In this document: positions 56,001-63,480 of the stretch, piece after piece
Numbering within the stretch: the stretch's first letter is position 1
How the letters are laid out: each line of letters starts with the position of its first letter
Notes under the pieces: generated by a model
Databases searched by the model: none
What the model was told of the DNA's origin: nothing
Seen by the model: only the letters and a program-made list of their open reading frames with translations
Assembly: GCA_964020975.1 (NCBI GenBank)
Contig: OZ026630.1
Span: forward strand, 21,759,588-21,823,587
Reading direction: 5' to 3'
DNA: 64,000 nucleotides
Source of the DNA: Hermodice carunculata
Taxonomy: Eukaryota > Annelida > Polychaeta > Eunicida > Amphinomidae
Position numbers and translations under genes: made by a program

Positions 56001-59000
56001 CCTCCTGGTTCTGTAGCAGGAAAATTATCTGCAACTGGACCCCGTTCTGCAGGCACTTGGTTTTGTTTAACCTGTGTGCACAAGTTAAGTAGGTGAAGTT
56101 TGTATTGAATGGCATATGACCTAATTAGAGCAACACACCTCACTGAGCATGCTCAACTCAGATGGCCCTTTGGCTTATTGGTTGGGTGGTGTTACATAAC
56201 AGGGTCTAAATATATGTCCTTGAACCTATGGAAATCTAGAGTTTTCTGCCAATCTGCCAAAAAGATGGTAAATATATTTAGCCAAATCTTAAATCAGTCA
56301 CTGGCTAATTGGCAAGCACAGGGTTCATACAGGTTCGTGAAAAGTAAATTCAAGGACTTTTTCAAGCACTTAAATCAAGTTTTCAAGGACCAAATCCAGC
56401 TAAAGAACACAACAGAGAAATTGTCTAAATCATCAATTTTCAACCCTCTACTAATAAGACCAATGCATCTTATTCCACATTTATTATTATTCCAACCATG
56501 TATGAATCAGACTTAATTTTTGAAATAGGCAGTAGACTTTCTACAAACTTACAAAAAAAGCCTATATGTGGATCATATTACCGAAAGTCCTTTTTAAAGA
56601 TAAATTCAATATGGATTATTTTATGAGTTTACTGTGACTTATGTAGGCCTACAGCCAGTATGGGTTGTATTCCTGAAATTGACTCTATCTAGTCTATAAA
56701 ATTGCTACAACTACATATGGGTAAAATTAGACCTGAAAATGTACCTATCCCAATGCACATTTTTCACAAGAATGCCCCAGTTTCTTTTCTAGGAAGGTGA
56801 TGTACTTTGTTACATGTATGTTTGATACAGTGTATTTGTCCCTGAAAGTAGGCTGTACATGTAAATAAGGCTCACATAATTGGTTTGGCCTGATTTGATA
56901 CAAACTGTCAAACCTACATGGGTTTACAGGGTTCTATAAGCAAAAAGATACTTTGTACTTTGCAGTGTTACATTTTGACAAATGGAATTTGCCAGCCACT
57001 TCCAAGGAAAATGACAGCAAAATGTGTTCATCTTAATGTGATTCAAGTTCATAAATGCTAAATTTTGAGGAAAATATGCATATTCCTTGGCAACTTGCCT
57101 CATTGGGTGATGCTTAAAAATAAAATTCATGGACTTCTCCAGGACCTTTGTTCAAAATTCTGGATTTTCAAGGTTTTCGTGGCCTTGAAAATGAATGTAG
57201 CAAATTCAAGCACTTCAAGGACCTGTGTGAACCCTGCAAGCACCTGCCCAGCATGCAACTCAGCTGAGAAAGTTTCAAGTTATGAGCAAAGACAAATGTG
57301 TTTTTTCATGAATAGGTAATTGCATCTGCAAATACAGGTCTAGGTTATAACTCGGTAACAAAATAATATTAAAATATAACAGTACCAGAAGGTACTTACA
57401 TTTTACAATATTGTCATGAAAGTTATTGGCAATGCAGAATGAATGAATGAAATAACGAGGTTATGAACTTTGAAATTAAAAGTCAAGATTGCCAACCAAG
57501 TATCAGTAAGCTAACCTTCACTACCTGGGTAATTCTGCTTGAGTGACAACAAGAGATCCTTAAGGTGGAAGATCTGAAGCCAGCACCTTAGGATAACCTC
57601 TAATCACTTTTTCATATTTTTGGATAGTCTCATACTTAAAACTACAAGCTCCCAAAAACTCAGCTGTGAAAATAAAAATTATATGAGAAAACTGATCTCA
57701 AAACTTTTGTTTACACTGAGTTTAAACAGTGCTGGGCACGTGAGTTTGTTTGCATAGGCATGATAATGAACCATGTCATTGTTTGCATAGTCATTAGTCC
57801 ATGACCCCTGGAAACCAATTGAGCCATTGACAAGGGTCACTCACACGAAACCATAAGCCACGGAGAGAAGAATGGGCCAGTTCAGACTAATCACTACCAT
57901 TGTTCTGATTATTATTATTATTATTCTTTATTGAACCCCCGTACTCGGGGAAAGGTATACATCAAAAATACATACACATATACACCAAAATAAGATTTAC
58001 GAAAGCAATATGCACAAGCACAATTGCTTTACACTTTGTGTTTGGCTATACACACACATACAAAGACTAAAAGAGCAAAATATATGTTCATAATAAAAGG
58101 ATGGGGCATTTTATAAGGTTTCACCCAGACACATTTGGATGAAATAACATAGGAGTCTGGATGATAATCACGAGAAATAAGTGCGTTAAAACTTGCAGGT
58201 CCCGGTGCTTCGCCCAGGTGGGATAAGGATAGTGCCGCATCCCTCCTGGGAGAAGAGACACGGACGCGCAAAACAGACGCAGTATAATATTGTCATCAAC
58301 GATATCTTAAAGTGCGAAACAGGATCAAAACCTAGTAAGCAATTTTACTAAATTATGTTCCCGTGAATTGGGCCGATTGTAGTTTGGGGAGGACAGCAGT
58401 GCGGCCAAGGAGTCAACAACTCCGTCCTCCGTCAACGGGTTTAGCGGAGGACAACTAAGGTGCCAGATCTTGCGGTCCCTTCTGCGAGAAACTGAGATAA
58501 TTCATATAAATAAAGTCTTCTCGCAGGTGAGGGGACAGAACAGATTCGAGAAGTAAGAGAAATAGTGTCAAGTTTAATAATCTGGGAGATCGGTTGAATC
58601 TTAAGAGCTTGTAACAACTTTGTATGATGTGATCTTTTACTTAGACCAAAAGCATGTTATACAAAGGTTCCTTGGGCTGACTCTAATTCACACATGTTTA
58701 AGTTTGACAATGTGACACATTCAAAACCGAATGATTAAAAAAAAAAAAAAAAAAAAAGTATAGACACATTTGTTTTACATGGATTGTGAAAGAAGTCAAG
58801 CATTGACTTATCGAGTCACTCTCCATGGCACAGATGTTGGCGTATACTTCCCACCTTGCCTAGTGGAGGAAACCGAAGAACTCGGAGAAAACCACCGTGC
58901 ACGGTTAAAGTGGTAGGAACTTTTTCCACATGCTGCCCAGGACGAGAATCGAACCCGGGTCGCAGAGGTGAAAGGCGAGCGTCTTACCGCTCAGCCAACC

Positions 59001-62000
59001 GTGCACATGATAAAGCTAGCACTCCAGTTGATTTCCACAAGTGCACCTTGGCATCACACGAGAGGCCCGGGTAGCTCCAACCAGCGCTATTGTACTTAAA
59101 CATAGCACACCTAGCAGCGCTAACTCTGTTTTGTATGTGAGTATTAAAAGTGAGTAAGGAATCGTATGTAAGACCGAACAGATTAAGTTCAGCAACGGTA
59201 GTTATTTCAGAAGATGGGTCTCCTAAGTACCAAACTGGGTTTTTTTGCCAGCGTTGATTACCTGTACACAATATTTTTTGTTTTTTCAATTCCAAATACA
59301 AATCTCCATTGGGATGCATACATTAATTAATTGTTGAAGGCCGGTTATAGAGGTCGAGAATAAGGTCACGTCGTCTGCGTAAGCAAAGCAATTATATTTG
59401 TCCTGACCAATACGAATTCCCGCATCAGTATTATTTAATTCTATGAGTAATTCATCAATATAGAAATTAAAGATTACTTTGAAATTATCTATTGATGTAA
59501 AAACAAATTAGCATAATCCACTTACTGGTCCCCAAATATGGAACGCTGCATGTGAACCCACACCCAAACAAGCCAAGTGTGGTGTTTCCAAGTTAAAAAA
59601 GTCCAGATTTAAGCCACAAAATATACTTTATTTTTTAATGACAACATCACAGAGGTAAAGCTACAAGTTTTTTTCACACAATAATTAAAACACAGGACAG
59701 AAGAAATGAGTATGTGTCATATTACAGCCATAAATGTGTAAGAATTGGCAACTTTTTCTTTCAATGCCTTTTTCTCTGAACTGTTTTTTGTTTGAAGTTT
59801 TGGCCATCTTCAAAGTCTTACAAGACAGTGAAAGTAAATAAACAAAATGTGTTGATGGCCAGTGTTGGGAGACTTGTGGTCAATCGGTCCTATTAAATTC
59901 CACAAAACCATTCCAAGTTGGGAAAACTGATTAGAGAAGAAATCTAACAATTCCAATACTGACTCCCCACCCCCCAATTGGGTGATGCTCTATTCATATG
60001 CTATCAATAGAAATTAGTTCTGTTAATACCAAATGAAAACTGTTTTGAGTTTCTTATATTCTGGAGGCTAAGAGTTAAACTAGTACACGAGAATAAAATC
60101 TAGAAAACTGCATATAAGCCCCCCTCATCAATTTTGTAAATTGCCTAATAACTTGACTGAAGATGAAAAACTGTTTCATATTTGCTTGCTTAAGTTTTCA
60201 TAATAAAAGACCCGAGTTGTTTCATGCACTCAGTAACTTTATGCACTTTGAATCACTTAGTGATGAGATCTTTTTTTTTTTTTTTTTGGTTATGGGTAGA
60301 TAGACACGCTTGCCAAGTCTCATACTAAAATTTATGTTCTGTGTCTATCTACTTCACCATAACACATGGTCAACCACTCCATAAGGTGACCTATGAAACA
60401 CCGACAAATCACTTTTTTTCCTGGTAGTACTTGTTTCTTAGTGACCAGGTTTTGGTTACTATGCCATGTGACTTCATCATGCTTATGAGACGTCATAATA
60501 AACCTATCTATTTTGACTGGTCGACTAAGCAAGCATTTTGACGTGCTCCCCAAGTGACGTTTGCTTGACGTCCGTCAGCTGCTATATAAGCAGCGATCAA
60601 CAGTGTTTCAACTACCACTGATGACAGTGTATGATTTAAAACCGGTCCGACTTTTTTCTGATACGGGGGGTTACCATTACTGGTCTTACCTGGTCTTTAC
60701 AAAAATTACATTATGTCTTACAAATATGGTGATATACAAGTTCTAAAACATGTTCTTAGCTTTGCAATTTTTTTTTTTTTTGTGTGTGTGCTCAAATGCT
60801 CCCATTACCAACTTATCAGTCATACACGCAGCTTCTAGTACCTGACTCAGTATTCCATGACTTTATTTCTGTCTTGCCTGGTGTAAAAGTTCAAGGGAGG
60901 GAACAACATCTAGGAAACTGCAATCGAATAAAGACGCTAAAACAAATAAAGTGGATAAAATCAAATATTGGGTAGCCCTCCCCCCCCCCTCCCCCAAGGG
61001 AGGCTACCCAATATTTCATTTTATCCACTTTGTTTGTTTTAGGGTTTTTATTCGATTGAAGTTTCCTAGATGTTGTTCGCTCCTTTGAACTTTTTTCATT
61101 TTTGACGAGTTGCACGTTGCAGACTTTTGTATCTCTTGGTAGATCCATCTAGGTCAATTTTTGACATTTTACTATGGCCTTTCTGTTGTCCTACTGGTTG
61201 AACTTTTCTTTGCCTGGTGTATAGCAATAGTTAAAAGCAACACAACTTTCTCTTGCATCAATGTGCTAAAGCACATTAATGACCACAGAATTACTAAAAA
61301 CATGTCGGCAGATAATTAGTCAGTTTGCATGAATTCCAATCTTTATCCATTTACTGTTGTAAGTTTATTGTTCCTTCGTGTATGGCACATATCTAGATGT
61401 ATTTGATGATGTTATAAAATCTTGAATCTGGAAATTTATTAAATTAATTGTAACTGATGTTATCTAGTAATTATAGCTACATATGCCTCTAAAACATAAA
61501 AATCCAGAGCTGAGGATACCTATTCTATATGCACTTTACCTAATCAAAATCCATATGCTTGTAGTAAACATTTGGAACTACTTTCTATTGTCTATTTGGA
61601 AGGGCTTCTTATACTATATTTAGAAATAAAAGGTTCAAAGGTCAAAATAAAGGTGCAACATCCTGCTTGCCATCCACACTGATAACCATTCTCTGACCCC
61701 TTCCTCCATTTGTTGCATTCCAACCTTATGGTCAGTATCTCATACTGCTGTTCACCTACATTAGTGTTTCTTCGCTTTCTGTGAGTGAAGCAACTGAGGA
61801 ATCAAATGTGACCGCAGTGGAACCTGCAGGCAAATGAAACCTATATTTAAAAATTTCCATGCAGGGTGAGAAAATTCCATCATGGGTTTACTTGTTCGAG
61901 GACAAGTGCCCCAATGTTTTACATATTATTTTTCTGAATTTTCTGCATCAAATTTAGTTGTCCTGAACAATAGGACATAAGAATTTTCTTGCCTTGCCAT

Positions 62001-63354
62001 GGATGTCACACATGGCCCTAGTACTTTGTTGCTTTCTTTGAACCCAAGACTAGACTATCCACTCAGTATAGTTCTGCTCCTGATAAAAATGTCAAATACT
62101 GCATTCATCTTAATAAATGCACAATGCCCTGCAAAAAAATTTTCATCCAAAAAAGCTTAAAACCATGAAGATCCCAACTGCAATAATAAATTCTAATACT
62201 CGTTTGAAATCTATGGGATATTTTGGGGGTTCTTTCTTTGAAAAAAAAAAATGGGGAGGGGTGCTTATCAGGGAGTGTGTGCTTATCAAGATGAATATGG
62301 TAGGCTAAACTGCCAGCATGTTAGGTTGTTAATCCATTATTTTTCAGAATTGTTTGGTATACACTTGCACTGACATTGAAGTTGATTCCTTCAGACCATT
62401 AGAACCTTGACACTGAAGTTTGACAGGCATCACGATGTGACCTTAGGACCTTTTACAACTAAGCAGTGCTAGGCAAAAGTTTATCCTTCGTTGTATGAAA
62501 TAGTTTTCAGCAATGGTAACACGTGGCTTTGCGTGCAGTGATGTTAATAAACTTTGTAACGTCATTTTTTTTTTCATTTACAATACAGCTTTTATTAGCA
62601 CTAAATCACAAGTAAAAGTAAACGCATGAAGGACACTGATCCCCCGAGCTGCCTTGTCATGGCTGGATCACTCCTTGTGCTCCTGCACTGAAGCAGCTCC
62701 TGCCTGGTTTCTCTCTGGTTTACAACTTAGGCATTATGCACAAACCTTAATTTGACCAAGAACACTTTACCACTTGAACCAACGGAGCAGAAAAGAAAAA
62801 GAACAAATATTGTTCTCTATTTCATTGGCAGCAATGTGACATTCGGTCCTGTCTCAGTGCATAGTTATGGCATGGAGCAAAATAGTATTTTGCTCCATGG
62901 CATGGTTATACTTATAGCATGTGCCATGTGTGCAAAGAATCAGAAAGTGACATAATTTAAATAAAGTGTTTGAATCTCAACACACACATGCATTTCTGTC
63001 TAATCAGTAATTGATGTTATTTTGACAGATGCTTTACTACTTCTTGGGAATGACGTGAAATAAAGTTATAGTTATAAAGTTATGAATAGGTGAACAGGTT
63101 CTGCTTGATCTTAATGTTGTGATCCCACAGTGTCACAACTTGCAGTCAGCTGAGTTGACCGGGTAGCGATCTTTGTCCCATCCTACCCCTTCCCTGAACG
63201 TTCATCAGCAGCGACAGTATTCGTCCTTACCTATCGTTGATATGAATGTCGAATTGAAGGCATCTTCTGAAAATCTGAAGAGTACACAAGTCTTCCCTAC
63301 CCCAGAATCTCCTATAAGTAACAGTTTGAACAAGTAATCATACGTCTTCGCCAT
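27685..63354 (-). CDS. Rab8: Rab8 small GTPase, complete 7-exon gene
   Basis: Seven exons with GT-AG boundaries give a 627-nt CDS and a 208-aa protein, close to the 207 aa of human RAB8A. Residues: P-loop GDSGVGKT 15-22, switch I FISTIGIDF 37-45, DTAGQE 63-68, switch II with Thr72 (the LRRK2 site in mammals), NKCD 121-124, ETSAK 149-153, C-terminal CQLL 205-208 for geranylgeranylation. All nucleotide-binding residues are present, so it should be functional. Known role: Rab8 directs post-Golgi exocytic and ciliary membrane traffic, cycling between GDP and GTP forms on membranes. Rab10 and Rab13 are close relatives; the start [20 protein letters not shown] and the exact length favour Rab8. The tail ([17 protein letters not shown]) differs from vertebrates, as hypervariable tails do. 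Intron phases are 1, 2, 0, 0, 0, 0. An in-frame upstream ATG at 63417 exists, but the family start at 63354 is preferred. Confidence 0.97.
28457..28678. mobile_element. Fold-back MITE, copy 2 (internal 33-bp-arm hairpin)
   Basis: Flanked by TTAA on both sides (28453-28456 and 28679-28682). Ends are CCCTTTCCCCCTTGAA and TTTAAGGGGGAAAGG, so it fits a piggyBac-type MITE. The internal hairpin has 33-nt arms at 28483-28515 and 28517-28549, one unpaired centre base and 32 of 33 pairs. The outer 18 nt match copy 1 at 19775-20004, while the inner arm sequence is entirely different yet still self-complementary. Lies in Rab8 intron 6. Confidence 0.8.
28979..29007. repeat. poly-A tract in Rab8 intron 6
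   Basis: A run of about 29 A on the plus strand (T on the Rab8 sense strand), within the last few hundred bases of intron 6 counted from exon 6. Confidence 0.9.
29165..29281 (-). CDS. Rab8: Rab8 exon 6
   Basis: 117 nt encoding residues 139-177: [20 protein letters not shown] then [19 protein letters not shown]. Contains the ETSAK G5 loop. Donor CTG|GTTAGT. Confidence 0.96.
29865..30275 (+). mobile_element. Fragment of the hairpin-ended array family in Rab8 intron 5
   Basis: Holds single copies of the array phrases (GACAGTTTTGGAGATGAAG, GACCATTTGAACAAACTTGA, CCCACCAAGTTTGAAGTAAA) and a degenerate end (ATAAGCTCAGATGACTGAC). It has no 5' start, so it is truncated on the left. Confidence 0.6.
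31009..31098 (-). CDS. Rab8: Rab8 exon 5
   Basis: 90 nt encoding residues 109-138, including the guanine-specificity motif NKCD and [11 protein letters not shown]. Acceptor GTTCTTTCAG, donor CAG|GTCAGT. Confidence 0.96.
31555..32275 (+). mobile_element. L1/Tx1-like LINE ORF2 C-terminal remnant
   Basis: The plus-strand frame at about 31565-31765 reads [20 protein letters not shown] and [20 protein letters not shown], the pattern of the region downstream of the reverse transcriptase in L1-superfamily ORF2. A second stretch at 32087-32275 ([17 protein letters not shown]) looks like the extreme C-terminal part. Stops at 31768 and after, and frame changes between the two stretches, make it a dead, 5'-truncated copy. 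It lies antisense in Rab8 intron 4. Confidence 0.7.
33764..33841 (-). CDS. Rab8: Rab8 exon 4
   Basis: 78 nt encoding residues 83-108, [20 protein letters not shown] and IRNIEE. Acceptor ATTAATTGCAG, donor GAG|GTAAGT. Confidence 0.96.
34196..34238. repeat. T-rich to G-run low-complexity tract
   Basis: T8CTTTGT10 followed by a run of about 15 G, in Rab8 intron 3. Confidence 0.85.
35195..35255 (-). CDS. Rab8: Rab8 exon 3
   Basis: 61 nt completing Trp62 and encoding [20 protein letters not shown] (63-82), the G3 motif and switch II. Acceptor GTCTGCTTGCAG, donor ATG|GTCAGT. Confidence 0.96.
36130..36190 (-). CDS. Rab8: Rab8 exon 2
   Basis: 61 nt encoding [20 protein letters not shown] plus two bases of Trp62. 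Acceptor TTTCTTTTACAG, donor TG|GTGAGT. Confidence 0.96.
37443..37870 (-). mobile_element. Crypton-like tyrosine recombinase C-terminal remnant
   Basis: Minus strand. Around 37740-37830 it reads [20 protein letters not shown], matching the (G)HKxxxSLNNYxxxS..QQ pattern around the catalytic tyrosine of eukaryotic DUF3504/Crypton-type recombinases. A following open frame (37718-37443, 91 codons) ends [16 protein letters not shown], a tail of the kind seen after that domain in invertebrate proteins as I recall it. A TGA just after the NIL motif separates the two frames, so the copy is broken. Only this C-terminal piece is recognisable. Confidence 0.5.
38375..38553. mobile_element. Pogo/Tc1-type MITE with TA duplication
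   Basis: Left end CAGCGGTACCTCTTTTGAGA. Right end in reverse complement CAGTGGTACCTCTCTTGAGA. TA on both sides (38373-38374, 38554-38555). 179 bp, with internal GGTCTCTCA repeats. The 176-codon minus-strand open frame across it is incidental. Confidence 0.75.
38915..39625 (+). repeat. Tandem-array element, ~145-155-bp monomers
   Basis: About five diverged monomers starting at TCACTGTGACC(C/A)(T/A)GATACTTGA near 38919, 39073, 39125, 39266 and 39411; the third begins early, after a partial unit. It ends in AAGCGATTTCTATATGCCCC then CTCC and a GGTGG/G-run. This tail type closes array-bearing interspersed repeats of marine invertebrates. Confidence 0.65.
40503..41285 (+). mobile_element. ACAAGAGGCCCATGGGCC element with ~430-bp tandem units
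   Basis: Starts ACAAGAGGCCCATGGGCC. Two diverged ~430-bp units follow (about 40570-40990 and 40991-41285), aligned by TCAAGGTCA (40593, 41034), ATTTAGTGTCCTTNNNTAAT..GACCTTGAAAA and GTAA(G/A)TTTNTGNAGTTCCAT. No hairpin end is seen, so the right end is unclear. Confidence 0.55.
42261..43461 (+). mobile_element. Hairpin-ended element, uninterrupted relative of the 14.5-18.26 kb copy
   Basis: Starts near AGAGGATCATGCATATCC (14525 relative: AGGAGGATCATGATCATCC) and ends CTGACTGACAAGTCAGC, AGAGCTAAA. It shares GTGCCACCTGGTGGCC, CAAACTTAATACAGGTCC and GACAGACACAAACGGATTCC with the outer element at 14523-18258. Foreign text from about 42430 to 42800 probably marks another internal insertion. Confidence 0.55.
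45059..45125. mobile_element. Harbinger-type MITE end fragment
   Basis: TTAGGGGCCGCTCAAATTAC followed by GTAATGCTTCACGGGGTGGG. TTA plus GGGGCCG with a following ACGTAA motif is a known PIF/Harbinger-MITE terminus type. I see no matching second end. Confidence 0.4.
46045..46255. mobile_element. Pogo/Tigger-like element fragment
   Basis: TA then CAGTAAAACCTCCACTACCG, followed by repeated CTCTCACTTCNGAACACC/CACTACCGAACACCTC phrases. Only the left end is recognisable. Confidence 0.5.
46537..46790. mobile_element. MITE with ~45-bp TIRs and TAA duplication
   Basis: Left end GGGATGGTTCAACATTTTTA. Right end in reverse complement GGGATGGTTCAGCATTATCA. The similarity extends about 45 bp with few mismatches. 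TAA on both sides (46534-46536, 46791-46793). A 3-bp TWA duplication and G-rich start fit PIF/Harbinger. Confidence 0.75.
47100..49544 (+). mobile_element. DIRS-like tyrosine-recombinase retroelement, broken fossil
   Basis: A GC-richer block in AT-rich intron 1 of Rab8. Around 47240-47700 the plus strand resembles the RT/RNase H part of DIRS-group elements (for example [14 protein letters not shown] near 47540). Around 48860-49310 it resembles their tyrosine recombinase ([14 protein letters not shown], and [10 protein letters not shown] at the end). A non-matching AT-rich stretch (about 48115-48855) lies between them and may be a separate insertion. The 5' part (gag-like and most of RT) is not recognisable. 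The element is broken in several places, at least five by eye, and looks old. A younger LINE was inserted near its right end; GC-rich sequence at 54440-54690 may be the continuation. Confidence 0.65.
49696..50535 (+). CDS. LINE ORF1 protein, coiled coil plus RRM-like domain
   Basis: 279 aa from [20 protein letters not shown] to a stop. The ATG at 49588 in the same frame adds 36 residues of unlike text that is probably 5' UTR, so 49696 is preferred. Residues ~28-90 are heptad-rich ([20 protein letters not shown]), a coiled coil as expected for trimerising ORF1p. Residues ~115-200 ([33 protein letters not shown]) resemble the RRM-like fold of L1-type ORF1p, and the C-terminus is basic ([13 protein letters not shown]). 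Its expected role is nucleic-acid chaperone and RNP formation with the LINE RNA. The frame is intact. Assignment is by layout and pattern, not by search. Confidence 0.7.
   Translation: MTSRARKASIDIDPKLLDAVRIIVKEEIGGLERKIDNVVSQLASLNDKFDKLEEKQKELETSVKKCNESVNTLETSLQDCSDRVDTVINNLLPKVCNKMKELSTAMAIKILDSDIHNRKWSLIINGLKGQAGENQKETRRNCIELAKNHLCVNDAESTLMSACHRLSQQKDAGIIVRFVDLDQRNEWLSGAKHLRTHPDKISISPDMPPITRQLKNEIMDYRRNISADLRKNSRVKYLKTWPYVQLDIRGRDPYYPKTVQEKIAKGFFEIDLDIDLSLN
51014..54159 (+). pseudogene. LINE ORF2: endonuclease plus reverse transcriptase, one frameshift and one stop
   Basis: The first segment (51014-52324) carries an APE-type endonuclease with LDLNIQS (Asn67), QETW (98-101), GDFN (210-213) and SDH (279-281). 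The second (52321-53292) has the RT fingers/palm: [43 protein letters not shown] and YADDTTLL. The third (53374-54159) has [26 protein letters not shown] and the C-terminal region. The frame changes by one base near 52290-52310, and a TAG at 53290-53292 follows the YADD motif; otherwise it reads through. Known mechanism: target-primed reverse transcription. ORF2 would not be made whole from this copy. Confidence 0.85.
54440..54690 (+). mobile_element. Probable continuation of the DIRS-like fossil after the LINE
   Basis: GC-rich sequence (CCCCAGGGTCCGCCAGGCCG; CCCCACCCCCACCCCACTGG) begins right at the 3' edge of the LINE and resembles 49330-49540 in composition. Recognition rests on position and base composition only. 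The end is not defined. Confidence 0.3.
54691..56318. other. Intron 1 sequence, no gene seen
   Basis: A stretch at 54700-54835 with GTGGCCTTTCATCAAAGG and CTACAGGTACCACTC looks like a worn relative of the MITE at 38375. At 55580-55760 an internally repetitive stretch (ACCAGGTGCCGCAG, CACTCCAGTGCCGGATC, CACTGGAGTGCCTGG) is unassigned. Confidence 0.35.
56319..57236. mobile_element. Non-autonomous DNA element with CAGGGTTCAYACAGGT termini
   Basis: Left end CAGGGTTCATACAGGTTCGT. Right end in reverse complement CAGGGTTCACACAGGTCCTT. Flanked by CAAGCA (56313-56318 and 57237-57242), a 6-bp direct duplication. Terminal zones carry TCAAGGAC/CTTGAAAAT repeats. Length 918 bp, about three times its relative at 6862-7166. 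No transposase-like open frame. Confidence 0.75.
57903..59490 (-). mobile_element. 5'-truncated minus-strand LINE, split by a SINE
   Basis: On the minus strand the RT motif [14 protein letters not shown] is at about 59355-59390 and the following region ([30 protein letters not shown]) at about 59030-59210. After the SINE the C-terminal part resumes ([25 protein letters not shown], about 58500-58640). The 3' end is an ATTATTATT-type tail at 57903-57925 next to TTTATTGAAC. Several stops and frame changes: dead. It is in the same orientation as Rab8. Confidence 0.72.
58740..59006 (-). mobile_element. tRNA-derived SINE inserted in the LINE
   Basis: Minus strand: a tRNA-like head with box A TGGCTGAGCGG (58988-58998) and box B GGGTTCGATTC (58946-58956), closest in style to Ser/Leu tRNAs. 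The body has GGTTTTCTCCGAGTTCTTCG and GTTTCCTCCACTAGGCAAGG, a shared SINE body in marine invertebrates. It ends in a T-run (A-run at 58741-58759 on the plus strand). Flanking ATGAT(T)AAA / ATGATAAA is a likely target duplication. Not a functional tRNA gene. Confidence 0.75.
59491..60480. other. Intron 1 sequence, no gene seen
   Basis: AT-rich with a T-run at 60271-60287. No recognisable element. Confidence 0.4.
60488..60600 (+). promoter_or_regulatory. Candidate plus-strand promoter: TGACG cluster plus TATA box
   Basis: Four CRE-like sites, ACGTCA (60490-60495), TGACGTG (60539-60545), TGACGTT (60555-60561) and TGACGTCC (60566-60573), are followed at 60583-60589 by TATATAA inside GCTGCTATATAAGCAGC. 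Spacing and order look like a TATA promoter reading to the right, antisense to Rab8. No gene or clear transcript follows, so it could be a solo element promoter or coincidence. Confidence 0.35.
60885..61094. repeat. Near-palindrome with ~92-bp arms around a C-rich spacer
   Basis: 60885-60976 (AAAAGTTCAAGGGAGGGAAC ... ATATTGGGTAGCC) is the inverted repeat of 61002-61094 (GGCTACCCAATATTTCATTT ... CTCCTTTGAACTTTT), with roughly ten differences. The ~25-bp spacer is CTCCCCCCCCCCTCCCCC and AAGGG. Confidence 0.9.
61095..63230. other. Start of Rab8 intron 1 next to exon 1, no gene seen
   Basis: AT-rich sequence with a short perfect hairpin at 62871-62899. I recognise no exon or element. Confidence 0.4.
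62871..62899. repeat. Perfect 13-bp-arm hairpin
   Basis: CATGGAGCAAAAT, loop AGT, ATTTTGCTCCATG. Isolated, in intron 1 about 330 bp from exon 1. Confidence 0.85.
63231..63354 (-). CDS. Rab8: Rab8 exon 1 (coding part)
   Basis: Encodes residues 1-41 and the first base of Gly42: [20 protein letters not shown] through FISTI. The donor is G|GTAAGG. It is followed by a ~27-kb intron (36191-63230). Confidence 0.97.
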
Positions 63355-63480
63355 ATTGTCTGTCTGTCTGTCGCAGGAAACACCCTCATTTACATAGACC
63401 AGTGACGTCATTTTCAAAGCATTTCCGGATCTTAAGATTTTTATTTAAATCGAGTTTAATTTCAAATTTTAACCGGATGT
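63346..63480 (-). promoter_or_regulatory. Rab8: Rab8 proximal promoter: CRE, ETS-type sites, YY1/TISU-like start
   Basis: On the minus strand, a full palindromic CRE TGACGTCA (63403-63410) lies 48 bp before the ATG. Upstream of it are ATCCGGAAAT (63421-63430) and an opposite-strand ACCGGATGT (63472-63480), both ETS-type cores. The start codon is embedded in CAATATGGCGAAG (about 63346-63358), close to the YY1/TISU consensus SAASATGGCGGC. No TATA box is seen. These sites suggest a housekeeping-type promoter with a very short leader; no transcript data are available here. Confidence 0.5.

Noticed and set aside
58940-59006. tRNA gene on the minus strand
   Set aside because: Boxes A and B are good, but the head is fused to a SINE body with a T-run end and flanking duplications; the acceptor stem does not close like a real tRNA.
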